Assembly: GCA_047495785.1 (NCBI GenBank)
Contig: JBLDXI010000015.1
Coordinates: 1,116,001 to 1,180,000 of the forward strand
From: Lepidodermella squamata
Taxonomy: Eukaryota > Gastrotricha
Direction of reading: 5' to 3'
DNA length: 64,000 bases
Position 1 is the first letter of the stretch. Every line of letters begins with the position of its first letter. The notes beneath the pieces were generated by a model. It saw only the letters and a list, made by a program, of their open reading frames with translations. It had not been told where the DNA came from and made no database searches. Position numbers and translations under genes: made by a program. Shown one piece after another: positions 1 through 10,735 of this stretch.

Positions 1-1398
1 ATTTGTCGTTCCTCAGCGTCGTGAAGTCAATCACAAATGGTCTATTGAAACCATGAGCATCTCATGCATTTCTCATCATTCCTCGTGTGCACAAAAATGA
101 AATCTTGCCTTCATTTATCATCGGATAATAAAATCATTCGCCAAGTTGTTATTATAAACTTTATTGATATACATATAAAGAGCCAGAGCGCGTGAAAATG
201 ACGGAAATATTGCAAGGTCTAGAATCTGGATCCAATTTCTAGACCTAAAATCTAGACTTGAAATCTGGGTCTGATAATTGGGTCTAATTTCCGGGTCCAG
301 AAACCAAGTCTGAAATCTAGGTCTAATAATTAGGCCTAATTCTGAGACTTGAGGTCACTTTTTTGGCACTTAAAGTGTTATTCTTGGATAACTGGCGATC
401 CCTTCAACAGCGCACTCTTCACCTTGAATGGCCTGCAAACCAGCGAAAATCACTGTTAGGAAAGAATACAAGGTTTCTTATGACGATTTGATCAATTAAT
501 TTTCCAGGCGTGGTCCTATCCTCGGGTTCGCTTCAAAGAGCTTCTTGCGCAGATACCACTACGGCCGGCCTGTGCGAGCGCACTCAAGGATGATCAGATT
601 ATTGAATGTTGAAGTTATGACTAATTGAATCCATTTATCGATATCGAGCTAGATGTATAAATGGTTTCGGTGTATTATGTTTAATGTTTAAATAAATAAA
701 TAAAAATGGTAAACAAAGTAAGTAAATGCAGGTGTGCAACGATATTATTGAAAGTCCGGCAATTCGACAATCCACTGTTAGGTTGTTGATTATCAGTCGC
801 ATGTAGATGGTGGCAACAGTTTTCCCGGATGGCAATGCTACAACGCATAGATAATTTTTACAGACTTTCGCTAGAAGCAATCGTTCGCCGAGAACCCAAA
901 TACACCCGACCATTCTAATAGCATTCCTAAAAACTGACAATTATCGACACTTCCGGTTCGGCTCTATCCCGATAAATAAAAAATGGCAAAGTTAAAACTA
1001 ATCTACGTTCTAAATAAAGTAAGCGGCATAATTTTATAGTGGTTTTTGAAGTCTTGCGCGCCATTTAAACTGAACATGGTGTTGTCGAAGGGGTTGCCTG
1101 TTATCCAAGAGTAAAAGACCAATTGTCTCCGTTTCCCACCGATGAAGTATTGGTCTTCCGTAGAAAAAAGCGCCGCAGCAGCCTCAAATGTCGCTTGATC
1201 CTTTATTTACAGCCAGCGGTTTTCCGAGGCCAGCGCAAGTACTGCCAGCGTTCTGTAAGAGCTGAATGGTTTCCGAACTCTTGGATAATAAGTAGCAATT
1301 CGTTTGCTGATCGTAAAAAGAACAGTATACTTACGTTGCCCAGACACTACCTGTAGCTACTCCACATAACATGTCGAAAAAGCCTTCACTTGACATCA
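1..1398. other. Intergenic region, no gene supported
   Basis: No open frame here shows a recognisable domain or a paralogue elsewhere in the window. The short frames present (about 60 to 100 codons) have no coding signature I would defend. The only structure seen is the degenerate tandem repeat at about 216-350. Confidence 0.5.
216..350. repeat. Degenerate ~20-bp minisatellite
   Basis: A short unit resembling 'gggtctgaaatctagac' recurs about six to seven times with substitutions (variants of 'tctagacct', 'gggtctaat', 'gaaatct'). Both TCTAGACC and AGGTCTAGA-like forms occur, so part of the block can also fold on itself. Confidence 0.6.
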
Positions 1399-2058
1399 TA
1401 CAAAGTAAAAAAAACTCGGTTTTCACCCAGTTGGAAAAACTGAATTTACCGTGCAGCGTTTACGGAACCCGGTAAATACCAGATGACAACCGAGTTTTTG
1501 CTACTTTTCGCAGTAACCGACCTAGTGCAACCCAGTAAGAACCATGCATCTACGAAATATCGGTTATGAACCTGGTTTGTACCGACTTTGTACCGAAAAT
1601 ATTTCTATGTCCCTATTCCTATTGGATCGCATGATGAATTTCACTCCCCCTCGAAAATTAGGTAGGGTATGCAGTGGGCAACTTCATACAGCTGGCATAC
1701 AGTTCGCAAACGCTATTTTGAAAAATTGGGAAAATTCATGAACAACTTAAGAGTCGTTATTAAGGTCATGTGTAGAAGTAGGAGCCGTTGCGCTGTATGA
1801 TGCCAAGGTCCCAAGTTCGAGCCTCGCTGGTGACGTAAGTTAACTTATCATTAAATTTGTTTAATATTCTTTCAAATATTCGAAGCTCGGTTAGTTCCAA
1901 CCCGGTTTTAACCGTGTTCGATGGAACGCGGTAAAACTCCAAAACCCGGTAATGACCGAATGTGCACAAGGTTTTTTCCCTTTTCGATTAACATGTAAAC
2001 TGGTTATTACTGGATAGCTTATTTGGCACGGTAAACACCGAGTTTTTTTTACTGTGTA
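1399..2058. mobile_element. 660-bp TIR element (MITE-like)
   Basis: The left end TACAAAGTAAAAAAAACTCG and the right end, read on the other strand (TACACAGTAAAAAAAACTCG), match at all but one position, giving terminal inverted repeats of about 22 bp that begin with TA. No transposase is encoded. Internal 'acccggtaaa' motifs occur in both orientations. A TA target site would fit a Tc1/mariner-type non-autonomous element; that assignment is inference. Confidence 0.65.
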
Positions 2059-3023
2059 CTGCCTGTGTAATACCTGCAAAAACGTTTTTTATGCAGATTT
2101 ATGGCACCCTCGAGCGATTTTAAATTCTTGCCTTTTCGACTTTCACCAACGGTGAGAAATTGGCTCATGAGATTTTGTGAGCATACTAGACCGGGTTCTG
2201 ACTGTTTATGGTCAAAATATGAGCCCCGAGAACCTCATTGTTATGGAATGACAAGCGTTTGAAAAAATATAAATTTTTTATGCAGATTTAGGTAACCTTA
2301 CCCTATGTGATGACACGTGATCCAAGTGCTAAATGTCGTAAGGCATCTTGCGCAATGAGTGAATATTGGCATGCAATTTCAGCTTCAATTCCGTGTGATG
2401 CTTATGAGAACTTTCCAACCTTCCAACTTGGACCAACACTGAGAGGCAAGCATTGTTCGGGCCACACTCGTTGAGATTGTGGAGCCCCTTGGCTACATTT
2501 CGGCTTGGAATGGATCAACCACTGATCTGTATGCCACCCCAGCTTTCTATAGGGGCCAGGGTCAGGTGCAAATTCAAAATTTGAAGTGTACCTTATCCAC
2601 CAGGTCTGTAACTATAAACCGTTGTAAAAATGTCGTTTGAAATGGCTATTTTGCTCTTCATTTTCAAAATATCTGATATCTGATCACTTCGTGTTTTTTT
2701 ACCATTTCATTTTTTCGCGGCTAGCATCCGCTGCCGATGTCCGAAGATTTTTTTGTTTAATCGAAGCCGAATTCATGATGTTCCGGTAATATTGTTCGAA
2801 ATAATCACAAAAATGATTTGAAGTACTGAATTAAGCCCTTAAGTTTTCTCGTGCTCAAGGAGGGCTCAATGGAAATTTAATAATAATAATAAATCAATAA
2901 ATCATAATTTATTATGAATGAAATGAATTTCGAGATCGGTCAGGAAAAAGCACGTGCCGTAAAGTTGTTTTTCATTCTTGCTCATATTTAAAAGAAGATT
3001 CCCGTACTACTGTGCAGCTTAAA
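2059..3023. other. Intergenic region upstream of the GT15 gene
   Basis: AT-rich, with no supported gene. A phrase 'ttttttatgcagattta' occurs twice (about 2086 and 2276), suggesting a small duplication. No clear TATA box is seen close to the start codon at 3024. Confidence 0.4.
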
Positions 3024-4001
3024 ATGTGGTCTCCGGATAAGATCGCATTAATATCTAGCGGTGTCATTTGCCTTTGCTTGGTTTTACTTCAAACCAGATT
3101 TTATCATCACATTCCTGGAATATTCCACGACACGAGGAGCGTTCTCGCAGCGCAAAACAAGAATGTGATCGTGTATTTAGCGGCTGCAAAGGACATGAAT
3201 GAAACTAAAGATTCGCTACGACTACTTTTCAAAAATTTCAACGCGAAATACCGATATCCCATTGTTATCTTCTACGACGAGCCTGCGAAGCCTAGCGACT
3301 TTTTAGATGCAACTACTGGTGTATTGTCGAAAGAAGACATCGATTTAATCCAATTTATAGAAATCAAATTAGAAGCGCCATGGAACTTTGACCAAACTGT
3401 TATGAAGACTGGCTTTCCGATAGCTTATCGTAACATGATCGATTTCTGGTTTCGGCGAATTTTCACCGAGCCAGCTATGCAAGGAGTTGAATATTACTGG
3501 CGGCTGGACACGGATTCATATATCATATCTTCAATTGATTACGACGTTTTTGAATTCATGAAGTTGAAGGCGTTTCGTTATGGTTATAGGGCTGATTACG
3601 TTGACGAGAGGCTTTACACCATGGGCATGCTAGAATTCATCGAGGATTATGTCGAAAAACGACGGCCGACAATTTATGCGGAGCAACTACCGAAATTTCC
3701 GAAAAATGGCCGGCGTAAGCGATTTGGCATGCCGTGTTTCTACAACAATTTCGAAATCGTCCATCTGCCGACGTTCCGCGACCACCCAGGCATCAAAGAT
3801 TTCACAGCCGCTGTAACGGCGTCGATGGAGATATACAGATGGCGGTGGGGTGATGCACCGCTGCGTTACCTTACAGCGGCAATGTATTTGAATACGACGA
3901 CTCAAGTTCATAAATTTTGTGATTTCGAGTACCATCATCAGGGTCAGTACAACAAAACATGTGATAGCCCTGCGATGAACGCTACCTACTTGAAATATTG
4001 A
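3024..4001 (+). CDS. GT15 (KRE2/MNT1-like) alpha-1,2-mannosyltransferase
   Basis: Single exon, 325 codons from the ATG at 3024; the open frame extends four codons further upstream but without an ATG. Residues about 7-24 form one hydrophobic anchor, giving a type II Golgi-type topology. The body matches the KRE2/MNT1 family: YYWRLDTDSYI near residue 158 (fungal proteins have a WRxEP-like motif here), NNFEIVHL near 240 and RWGDAPLRYLTAAMYL near 272, followed by a His/Cys-containing tail (DFEYHHQG). In fungi the family transfers mannose from GDP-mannose to O- and N-linked glycans. AATAAA lies about 10 bases after the stop. Family assignment is firm; the substrate in this animal is unknown. It sits beside a second type II glycosyltransferase, so a shared glycan pathway is possible. 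Confidence 0.85.
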   Translation: MWSPDKIALISSGVICLCLVLLQTRFYHHIPGIFHDTRSVLAAQNKNVIVYLAAAKDMNETKDSLRLLFKNFNAKYRYPIVIFYDEPAKPSDFLDATTGVLSKEDIDLIQFIEIKLEAPWNFDQTVMKTGFPIAYRNMIDFWFRRIFTEPAMQGVEYYWRLDTDSYIISSIDYDVFEFMKLKAFRYGYRADYVDERLYTMGMLEFIEDYVEKRRPTIYAEQLPKFPKNGRRKRFGMPCFYNNFEIVHLPTFRDHPGIKDFTAAVTASMEIYRWRWGDAPLRYLTAAMYLNTTTQVHKFCDFEYHHQGQYNKTCDSPAMNATYLKY

Positions 4002-4618
4002 AATTAGCTGAATAAAACTGTCTATTAACGTCTGCAATCGTTTGTTTTAGCATTTCACCACCAGTTTACAATGATGGCTGTTTGGCTATATACAAGTCTA
4101 CGATGCCAAGAGTGATGACAATAATCCTGGCTACGCATCCTTTCTCCGCCAGCCTATCCAGCTATTCCTTCAACAGATATTGAGCCAGAATTTAAAAGAT
4201 GATAACCCATGTCTCTTTCGACTTGAGTTGACGAAACTCGCAAAAGCTCTGCAACTTTCCGCTTGATTTTATTCCGATTTCGATAGTAGACTTATAATCG
4301 ATCCTTCGCATTATCTTGAGTTTTCCAGATGTTCATTTCACTAAAGAATTTTAGCCTGGAGCCTGGAATTGAGAGCATTTTCCTATTTTCACGATTATTG
4401 GATTCGCTAAATCGGCCAGATTTATTACGGAAATTTAGGTTAATACTTTTCGACTACGATTAATTTACCCATTTTATCGTTTCCAAAAAATTGTTGCTCA
4501 TCGATAAGAGGCACGCGTTTTGAGTGAATGAAAAATCGATTTCCGTGAACTCGCCGCAGTGAAATCATTCATAAATTTACGTTTAAATCGTCTTAAAATA
4601 TTACGTTCAATAAAGTGA
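4002..4618. other. Intergenic region between two glycosyltransferase genes
   Basis: About 620 bases holding the 3' end of the GT15 gene and presumably the promoter of the next gene. I see no open frame of note and no clear repeat. Confidence 0.4.
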
Positions 4619-6310
4619 ATGCTGCTTAACAGCAAAGCTGATCCTTCGAAACGTTTGTGGTTTCTAATATTAGTCGCTAGTATTGTAAGCTTGGGCGTCT
4701 TGTTAACGCTTTTGAATCCTCCTCGCCATTGGGATGCAGTTTGGGTCGATTATTTTGCGTCTGCAGCTCCTCACGCTAACAATTCGATATTGATGATCGA
4801 TGTGATTCTGAAGAATGCGTCAGAAGGTTTCATCCGTTCATCGACGGTTCTTGATTACAGACGCGAATTAGAAAAGCGGAACGAACAAGCAGAGAGGTTG
4901 AAAGCTGCCATAGAAAAATTTTACATCTCACCAATGCAAGATGTTCTGAACAATAGCGAAAGCAGGGCGATAAAGGTTACTTCTTCAGATCATTACAACT
5001 GTGCGCCTTGTGAATATAGAATTGTCTGTTAACGTCTAGGTATTTGCCTATCATTGTGTTGCCCATCAAGACCAAACTTTTGGTGGATTCGGCGATCGAG
5101 TTCGCGGGCTGGCTAGTGCGTTCTACGTCGCAATCGCCCTCAACCGGCCTTTCTACATAAATTGGACACGAAATCATATCCTCAACGACTTCTTCCCGTT
5201 CGATGCGATAGATCGCAGCCGAGTCGAAGCGATTATAGCCAAGCTGCCCACCCACGTTGATGCGTCCCGCAAGTTGAATATTGCAATTGAACCTCCCTAC
5301 TATGAGATGGCTAAATCGCAGCGATTCAAACAAGATTTGGACAGTGCCAGCTATGTTTCGTTCCATGTCACCTCATACACACACCAACCGCAGGCTTGAT
5401 GAGCAATCCTGAATTCACTGGGATTTTCAAATCACTGCTGGAGCCTGTTGGAGAGAAATATATCGATGGGTCTGTTATGATTTCGGCTGCTTTGAGAATT
5501 ATTCTGCCCCGGCCGTCGGAGAAATTAAAGGACCTATTCGACCGATGCCTAGTGAACCGTAGCGGTGGTCTATCCGAGTGGAACCGTGCATTCAAAATTG
5601 GGGTTCAAATCCGCCTGGGAGATGGTAATCAGTTCTTCATAAGACCGCAAGAAGTTCGATGTTTTGCCGAGCAGGTAGCAAAGCAGATCGCTTATCAGAT
5701 GACCGTTGAGTCAACTGGGAAGAAGCCGAAATTTCTGATTTTTCTAACGATCGATAAGCTGTTCTATGAAACGCATAAATCATTTACAGAGTCGCTTTAC
5801 CGATCGGTCAATAATACGACCTTGGATTTTGACCTGGATGTCATAACAAGTTCTGATGTCTGTCCGAAGCTTAAGCCGCGCCATTCCGACCACAGCAAGC
5901 CGCCGAGCGATACAGAAGCAGCGTGGACTTTCAACGCGAAAACTTTTCTAGATTTCTACGCGCTGACCCGCATGGATGAACTAGTCATTTCTCGCAGTGG
6001 CTACGGCGAGACAGCTTCTATTTACAGTTTGAAGCAAACATATCGGCATCTATGTTCTGGCTGCGGCTTTGTACCGATGATAATAGATACTAAGCAGCCG
6101 CCTATTGCTCTCGAGCATGGTTATGGCAACGAAATCAATTTTAAGAGCCAGACTGATAGATCGCTGGAGAATATAACGTGTCAATTCAAGCGCTTCAATC
6201 GTATCGGTGCTAATTTTTGGTTCGAGTTAAGCACGCGGCCGAAATTTACCAATCATCGACGTCACAAAAAGCGAATGCATCGCCCAAAGGTGGAGAAATT
6301 TCACGTTTAG
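4619..6310 (+). CDS. Fucosyltransferase-like type II membrane glycosyltransferase
   Basis: Three exons inferred: 4619-5027, 5071-5343 and 5394-6310, with GT-AG introns of 43 and 50 bases; the sum is exactly 533 codons. Residues about 14-34 are a membrane anchor (FLILVASIVSLGVLL). Exon 2 opens with GGFGDRVRGLASAFYVAI, the nucleotide-sugar-loop signature of fucosyltransferase-fold enzymes ('GGxGDRxRG'); exon 3 carries IGVQIRLGDG (the HxRxxD-like motif position) and, near the C terminus, ISRSGYGETASIYSL, which matches the conserved 'SxFG..A' segment. A long basic tail follows. I infer a Golgi GDP-fucose-type enzyme; linkage and acceptor cannot be read off. The intron positions were chosen because they alone keep motif and frame intact. 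A truncated duplicate lies at 13322-14457. Confidence 0.7.
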
Positions 6311-6989
6311 GCGTTGCTGAAAAGCTGGGATTCAACCTGTGATAACCTTACATTCCTCATGAGTAGTAAAGAAAAGACGTCAACGGGGTTTAATCGGACT
6401 TTTATATCTATGCTAACGATGTGTCGAATAAGAACAACTATTGTTTCCAAATTTATAATATAGTATTGTGACTGAATTATCGAAACGATAATCTTTTTAT
6501 TGCCCTTCCCTTCCTAGAAATTTTATCTTGCAATAGTAAGTATCCACTTTGGCGAAAAAGAGGCTGCGCTATGATGAGAATCATTTTTCGGTGCCACTGA
6601 GCGCGGTGCAATGCGAATTACTGAAGCATGCAACGGGCTGATTTCCTGATGTCCGATTTCACGTGGTGATACGGGAATTTTGAGAACACTAACCTTAATT
6701 CACCATCAAAGTACGAAGTACGCCAAAAGAACCTCGTTATTAAAAGAGACAAAAATAACCTTTCGCAATTTATTAAACCAAATTTTTTTTCAGAGTTTGA
6801 CCCTGTATTACGAAGATGCAAGGTGAATAAACTATATACGGAATAATGAAAAGCGATCTTCCCCTGCAGCTGAAGCAAGAAAGGTGTCGAAATATGTCGA
6901 ATCATGTCAGTTGCAAACTTGGTGTAGCATCGGAGAAAGTCGAAATTGAAGAAATGAAAAACAGAATGGAGCTAAATAGCGAACGCTGC
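6311..6989. other. 3' regions of two convergent genes
   Basis: Contains the 3' flank of the fucosyltransferase gene (part of it, 6376-6486, recurs at 14336-14457) and the 3' flank of the minus-strand repeat-protein gene (6770-6989 recurs at 12160-12400). Reading the duplicated parts side by side shows these were copied together with their genes. Confidence 0.5.
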
Positions 6990-7559
6990 TTATGCAGAGG
7001 CGGCGGTGGTGGGCTTCTTGTGGTTACGAGCCTTGGCAGAGCCAGAGCCAGACTGAGCGTGCTGCTGCTGCTGCTGCTGCTGACGAGACTTGGGAGCAGC
7101 GGAACCAGATCCAGTCTGAGCCTGCTGACGAGACTTGGGAGCAGCGGAACCAGATCCAGACTGCTTCTGCTGGCGAGACTTGGCGGCGGCAGATCCAGAG
7201 CCAGACTGAGCCTGTTGACGAGACTTGGGGGCAGCGGAGCCAGATCCAGACTGAGCCTGCTGACGAGACTTGGCGGCGGCTGAGCCAGATCCAGTCTGAG
7301 CCTGCTGGCGAGAGTTGGCGGCGACGGAACCTGACTGCTGCTGACGGGCTTCAGCTTCTTCAACGGAGTCTTCTTCCTCGGACGATTCCTCGGAGTCGGA
7401 GTGCTCGTGGTGCTCGTGGGAGTGAGAACCATGAGGAGGGGGAGGAGGTCCGTGGGGTTGGCGGGCAACGGGGCTAGAGCCAGAGGCAGGGGGAGGACCC
7501 TGAGGTGCGGCCAAGACGGCGGCAACGAGAGCAGCAACCAAAGCGATGCGGACGAACAT
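6990..7559 (-). CDS. Secreted low-complexity repeat protein
   Basis: 189 codons, single exon, ATG at 7559. Residues 1-18 are a clean signal peptide (MFVRIALVAALVAAVLA then APQG). Next comes a Pro/Gly/His stretch (HGSHSHEHHEHS), then an acidic segment (SEESSEEEDSVEEAEA), then about seven tandem copies of a 15-residue unit close to SRQQAQSGSGSAAAK, with one poly-Gln expansion (seven Q), ending in a basic KARNHKKPTTAASA tail. Because the DNA unit is 45 bases, other frames also stay open here; the frame with a signal peptide is the credible one. No family is recognised. The charge-block and repeat composition resembles extracellular-matrix or mineral- or metal-associated proteins, but that is only analogy. 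A remnant copy lies at 12160-12560. Confidence 0.7.
   Translation of the reverse strand: MFVRIALVAALVAAVLAAPQGPPPASGSSPVARQPHGPPPPPHGSHSHEHHEHSDSEESSEEEDSVEEAEARQQQSGSVAANSRQQAQTGSGSAAAKSRQQAQSGSGSAAPKSRQQAQSGSGSAAAKSRQQKQSGSGSAAPKSRQQAQTGSGSAAPKSRQQQQQQQHAQSGSGSAKARNHKKPTTAASA
7045..7320. repeat. Coding 45-bp tandem repeat
   Basis: About six to seven copies of a 45-base unit ('agcctgctgacgagacttgg...') lie inside the repeat-protein gene, with one (CTG)n expansion near 7063-7082. Units differ by point changes that mostly swap Ala/Pro and Ser/Thr, so the array is diverging while staying in frame. Confidence 0.75.
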
Positions 7560-8201
7560 GTTCAGCTAGAAGGTTTTACTAAACTATGTAAATTAATTAA
7601 TTCGGAAGCTGTTGGATAGTTGTGATGTTATCTCTTGATTCTACCAGCTTTAATAGCCAAATCGTGACGTGGGATGTGCATTTCAGCTGTCTTTCCCCGC
7701 ACTCGCGTGGTCATCCTGCGAGGAAAGAGAACCGGGTCTGGTTTGGTGCAGTTACATTAGCCAATTTTGCCATTTTTTTACAACGACAGCTGATATGTAT
7801 ATCGCAGCTGTTTAATGCCGATTAAATATACAGACCTTCACTTCCACGCTTGCGAAGTGAAATGATCATATCCAAAGTCCACTTTTCTCATATTCCCTAT
7901 AGGACTTGGAATTGGGTGGGCTTGGGCCGGTTTCCACATTGAGTAATAATCTATACCTATTCTTGAATAAGAATCCGCGCTTTGATTTTCACCGAGATGA
8001 CTGAAAATGCCCATACAAATGTAAGCTCTGTCGAGAAATGTCAGCTTATTTGTTTTGCTCTTCATTATTACAGTCATTGAAAGCAGTGATGGATTTCAAC
8101 TGGCTTGAATAATCAGATACTTCAGTTAAATTCTGGACAGGCATTTCTTCATTTTAATAGAGCGACAATGAAATTGTGTTTGTGTTCAAAGAATGATTGT
8201 C
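7560..8201. other. Promoter side of the repeat-protein gene and 3' flank of receptor 1
   Basis: Three CAGCTG E-box-type hexamers occur at about 7684, 7788 and 7805, upstream of the minus-strand repeat-protein gene. Part of this flank (about 7660-7760) is recognisable in the duplicate at 12481-12560. Bases just before 8202 match the 3' flank of the third receptor near 22800-22865. Confidence 0.45.
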
Positions 8202-10550
8202 TCATATATTCGAATGGGTACGTGCACCTCGATTTAGCCATGTCGACCAGTCTTTTCTAACTCGACTGCCGTAAACTATACCTAGAGTAGAGCTGGACTC
8301 GATTAGCAGCAGGAAAGCCGCGGATATTTGCTGGACAATAGGCGACTGATTAATCGAAATTGTAGCACAAGATAGTAGGAGAAGCATAAGAGAGTTGACA
8401 GATGCTACTGAGAAAAGTCTCAGCTCAGGCATAGTCGGAAACCTATGCCTGAGCTCGAATGAGAGAAAGCTAGCGCCAAAAAGGATCAGAACATTGATCA
8501 ACGCTAAGCCGAGCATCCAAAGCGAAGAATTTGCCGAGTAACAGATGTCATACAGCTCAATGTAATAAGTGTCCGTAAGTATGTCATAAATTGGCGCGGC
8601 TGTTTTTTTCGATGTATCATTTAAATATGGGTCTTCAAGAAACCAAGCAAGAAGTAGAACTCCTGTGAAGATAACTGCAATTGCCGAGATTGAGAGTTCA
8701 GTGCGCTGGGGAGTCCACCATGAAGGTTTCTGGGTGGATGCCGTTGAAACTTTAGTACTTCGAGTCCGTTTCCTGCTGCGTCTATTTGCCGAGAAGTTTG
8801 TTGAGGGAATCGTGCCAAAGGGTTGATTTGACGTGACAGCGCTAACCCTAGATCCATTTAGTAGTTTTGCTAGTAGACTCCCGTTAATCAATCCGATTCC
8901 CAGTGAAGATAGGATAGGTCCGGTTAGGCACGATTTCGTGAAACCTTGTGTAACACATACAATCGCTGCCACAGTGAGCAGCACACTTCCGAGGTATAAA
9001 GACGGCGTGTCAGTTTTCTCAATTTTGGCACAGCGCCAAATTGTTGGCCCCAAGCCAAAGAGTTGGAAAGCGATCAAGCAAAAAGAAGTGACTGAAACAG
9101 CAACGGTAGCGCCATACGGAAGCTGCTCGTACTTTGTTTCGAATTTCCAGGAATCGGGTGGAGGTTTGCCATTCGGGGTGTTCCACATGAGTTTCTTCAT
9201 TAGCCGCATCTCGTAACTTGAGACGTCATAGATAGCGCCTCCTTGTTTCAAGGTAATCTCATAGTTTCTAGTGAATTTGGTAACAGGGTTCCAGGTCGCA
9301 ATAACCTGAGCTTCTTCATCTAATTCTCCTCGTTTTGAATACTTAGTCCTGCCGATCCTCAGTCCGCTGTAATCTATCTTGTAAGTACTTTCATTAGCGA
9401 CTTTCATGATGAGCTCTGATGTATCTTCAGAATAATCACTCAAGGACATTGCGTACTGCTGATTCAGGATTGTTTCGGTACTATTTAATATCATAACAGC
9501 TTGGATTGCTGCGTCGTGGCAAATGTGTCTTCGATCATAGTCCGGTGTTCTCGATCTACCTGTGAAATCGTCGAGGATCCTGTCAAATTCTGTCAGGTCG
9601 TAGCCTAAACTTGTAGGGCCGTTATTTCTCTCGGATGCGGTCACAGTCCCTAACCAATAGATTATTTTCATTTGCTCGATGAGCATGTCACGAGTACAGC
9701 CTGGGCTTTGACTAGGGGTGATCAAAAACGGTTGGTTTGATGGGTCTATGAAAGCCAAAGTTTGACCTATGATGACGTATTTAGAACCTGTAATGCCATA
9801 CTTGAATGATTGACACATAAACCTCAACGAAGGAGCCGATTCGCCGAATTCAATGACAATAATTCGTACATCACTATCTTTCAGGGACTGCATAATAGCA
9901 TCGTCGAAATCAAAGGCGATGTTGAACCATGCAATATTGATTCCAGCTCGAGTTGCGGACTCGTAGAAGATCTGGCCAACCTGGGTGTTGTAGAGATTAC
10001 CCGCACTGATAAGCATACCGATCTTCTGCCAGGATCCAATTTCTTTCAAGAATTTGAGGCGAGGGTAGGTCACCAGTTCACCTGGGAGTCTGATTCGATA
10101 CAAGTTAGGGTACATTTCCCGATTTGCGGTGAAAGTTGGTGATAGACAGGGCATACCGAGTGCGATGAAATCAAGATGCTTGCCTAGCTGAGCGACTCGG
10201 CTACAACCGGGCGTGAAAGTTGAACCCACGATGACCGGGGAAGGTCTTACTGACGATCCATTTCTTATTGCGTCGTTCCATTTGCGGCGGAATTCTAGCA
10301 CTCTTATAGGGATCAGCATACTGCCAGCAGCTTCATTCTGAAAGTCGAGTTCAATGCTATGATTTGGCAGTATCTTTTGGCTTTGGTTGGTAATATTGGC
10401 CACGATTCGCATGACATCACGGCAAAGTAAGCTGTCTCGCTCCGTGCCCGTAAACGGTAGCAATACAAGCATTGAAAGCTTTTTGGCCTTGCTCATGGCG
10501 AGAATCGCAGGAGGCCCAATTAGAAAAAATAGGAACATCGCACATCTCAT
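8202..10550 (-). CDS. GABA-B-receptor-like class C GPCR, copy 1
   Basis: Intronless, 782 codons, ATG at 10550. Residues 1-18 are a signal peptide. Residues about 26-430 form a Venus-flytrap (ANF-receptor-type) ectodomain, with SMLVLLPFTG at its start, repeated Cys, and YPRLKFLKEIGSWQKIGML. Seven membrane segments follow: about 479-502, 518-540, 545-566, 619-638, 677-699, 711-733 and 738-760. The loop between segments 3 and 4 is long and basic (NRRSRKRTRSTK). The cytoplasmic tail is only about 22 residues, so it has no room for the coiled coil that pairs mammalian GABA-B1 and GABA-B2. Class C, GABA-B-like assignment rests on architecture and fold pattern; the ligand is unknown. Two close paralogues lie at 14587-16941 and 22866-25274. 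Confidence 0.8.
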   Translation of the reverse strand: MRCAMFLFFLIGPPAILAMSKAKKLSMLVLLPFTGTERDSLLCRDVMRIVANITNQSQKILPNHSIELDFQNEAAGSMLIPIRVLEFRRKWNDAIRNGSSVRPSPVIVGSTFTPGCSRVAQLGKHLDFIALGMPCLSPTFTANREMYPNLYRIRLPGELVTYPRLKFLKEIGSWQKIGMLISAGNLYNTQVGQIFYESATRAGINIAWFNIAFDFDDAIMQSLKDSDVRIIVIEFGESAPSLRFMCQSFKYGITGSKYVIIGQTLAFIDPSNQPFLITPSQSPGCTRDMLIEQMKIIYWLGTVTASERNNGPTSLGYDLTEFDRILDDFTGRSRTPDYDRRHICHDAAIQAVMILNSTETILNQQYAMSLSDYSEDTSELIMKVANESTYKIDYSGLRIGRTKYSKRGELDEEAQVIATWNPVTKFTRNYEITLKQGGAIYDVSSYEMRLMKKLMWNTPNGKPPPDSWKFETKYEQLPYGATVAVSVTSFCLIAFQLFGLGPTIWRCAKIEKTDTPSLYLGSVLLTVAAIVCVTQGFTKSCLTGPILSSLGIGLINGSLLAKLLNGSRVSAVTSNQPFGTIPSTNFSANRRSRKRTRSTKVSTASTQKPSWWTPQRTELSISAIAVIFTGVLLLAWFLEDPYLNDTSKKTAAPIYDILTDTYYIELYDICYSANSSLWMLGLALINVLILFGASFLSFELRHRFPTMPELRLFSVASVNSLMLLLLSCATISINQSPIVQQISAAFLLLIESSSTLGIVYGSRVRKDWSTWLNRGARTHSNI

Positions 10551-10644
10551 ATTTGAAGTAATTTGTTAATTAATAACCTGAAACTTGGCCGCAATGTTTC
10601 TCGTGTAAAATAATGCTAACTTCTTGCGCGCTTGAACTAAAAGT

Positions 10645-10735
10645 AAGAAATCTATTTTCATTCGTTTCCTGGTAACGGACACGAAGGCGGTGTTGTAGGC
10701 GGACTTGAAAGTGCATTAAGGTGTTGCTTTTCAGG
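10645..10735 (-). promoter_or_regulatory. Duplicated upstream block of receptor copy 1
   Basis: The phrases 'aaatctattttcattcg' and 'gcggacttgaaagtgcatt' occur here and again at about 17075-17145, at a similar distance upstream of receptor copy 2. Retention in both copies could reflect promoter function or simply recent duplication. No core promoter element is obvious. Confidence 0.45.

Noticed and set aside
1775-1832. A second tRNA-like segment ('aagttcgagcctcgctgg')
   Set aside because: Only a B-box-like phrase is convincing; no A-box or arms could be drawn.
3687-4037. Minus-strand frame of 116 codons opposite the GT15 gene
   Set aside because: It overlaps the conserved C-terminal motifs of the GT15 gene on the other strand and has no domain of its own.
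6902-7537. Two further long open frames overlapping the repeat-protein gene, one on each strand
   Set aside because: The DNA is a 45-base tandem repeat, so frames without stops are expected on both strands. Only the 6990-7559 minus frame has a signal peptide and a sensible composition.
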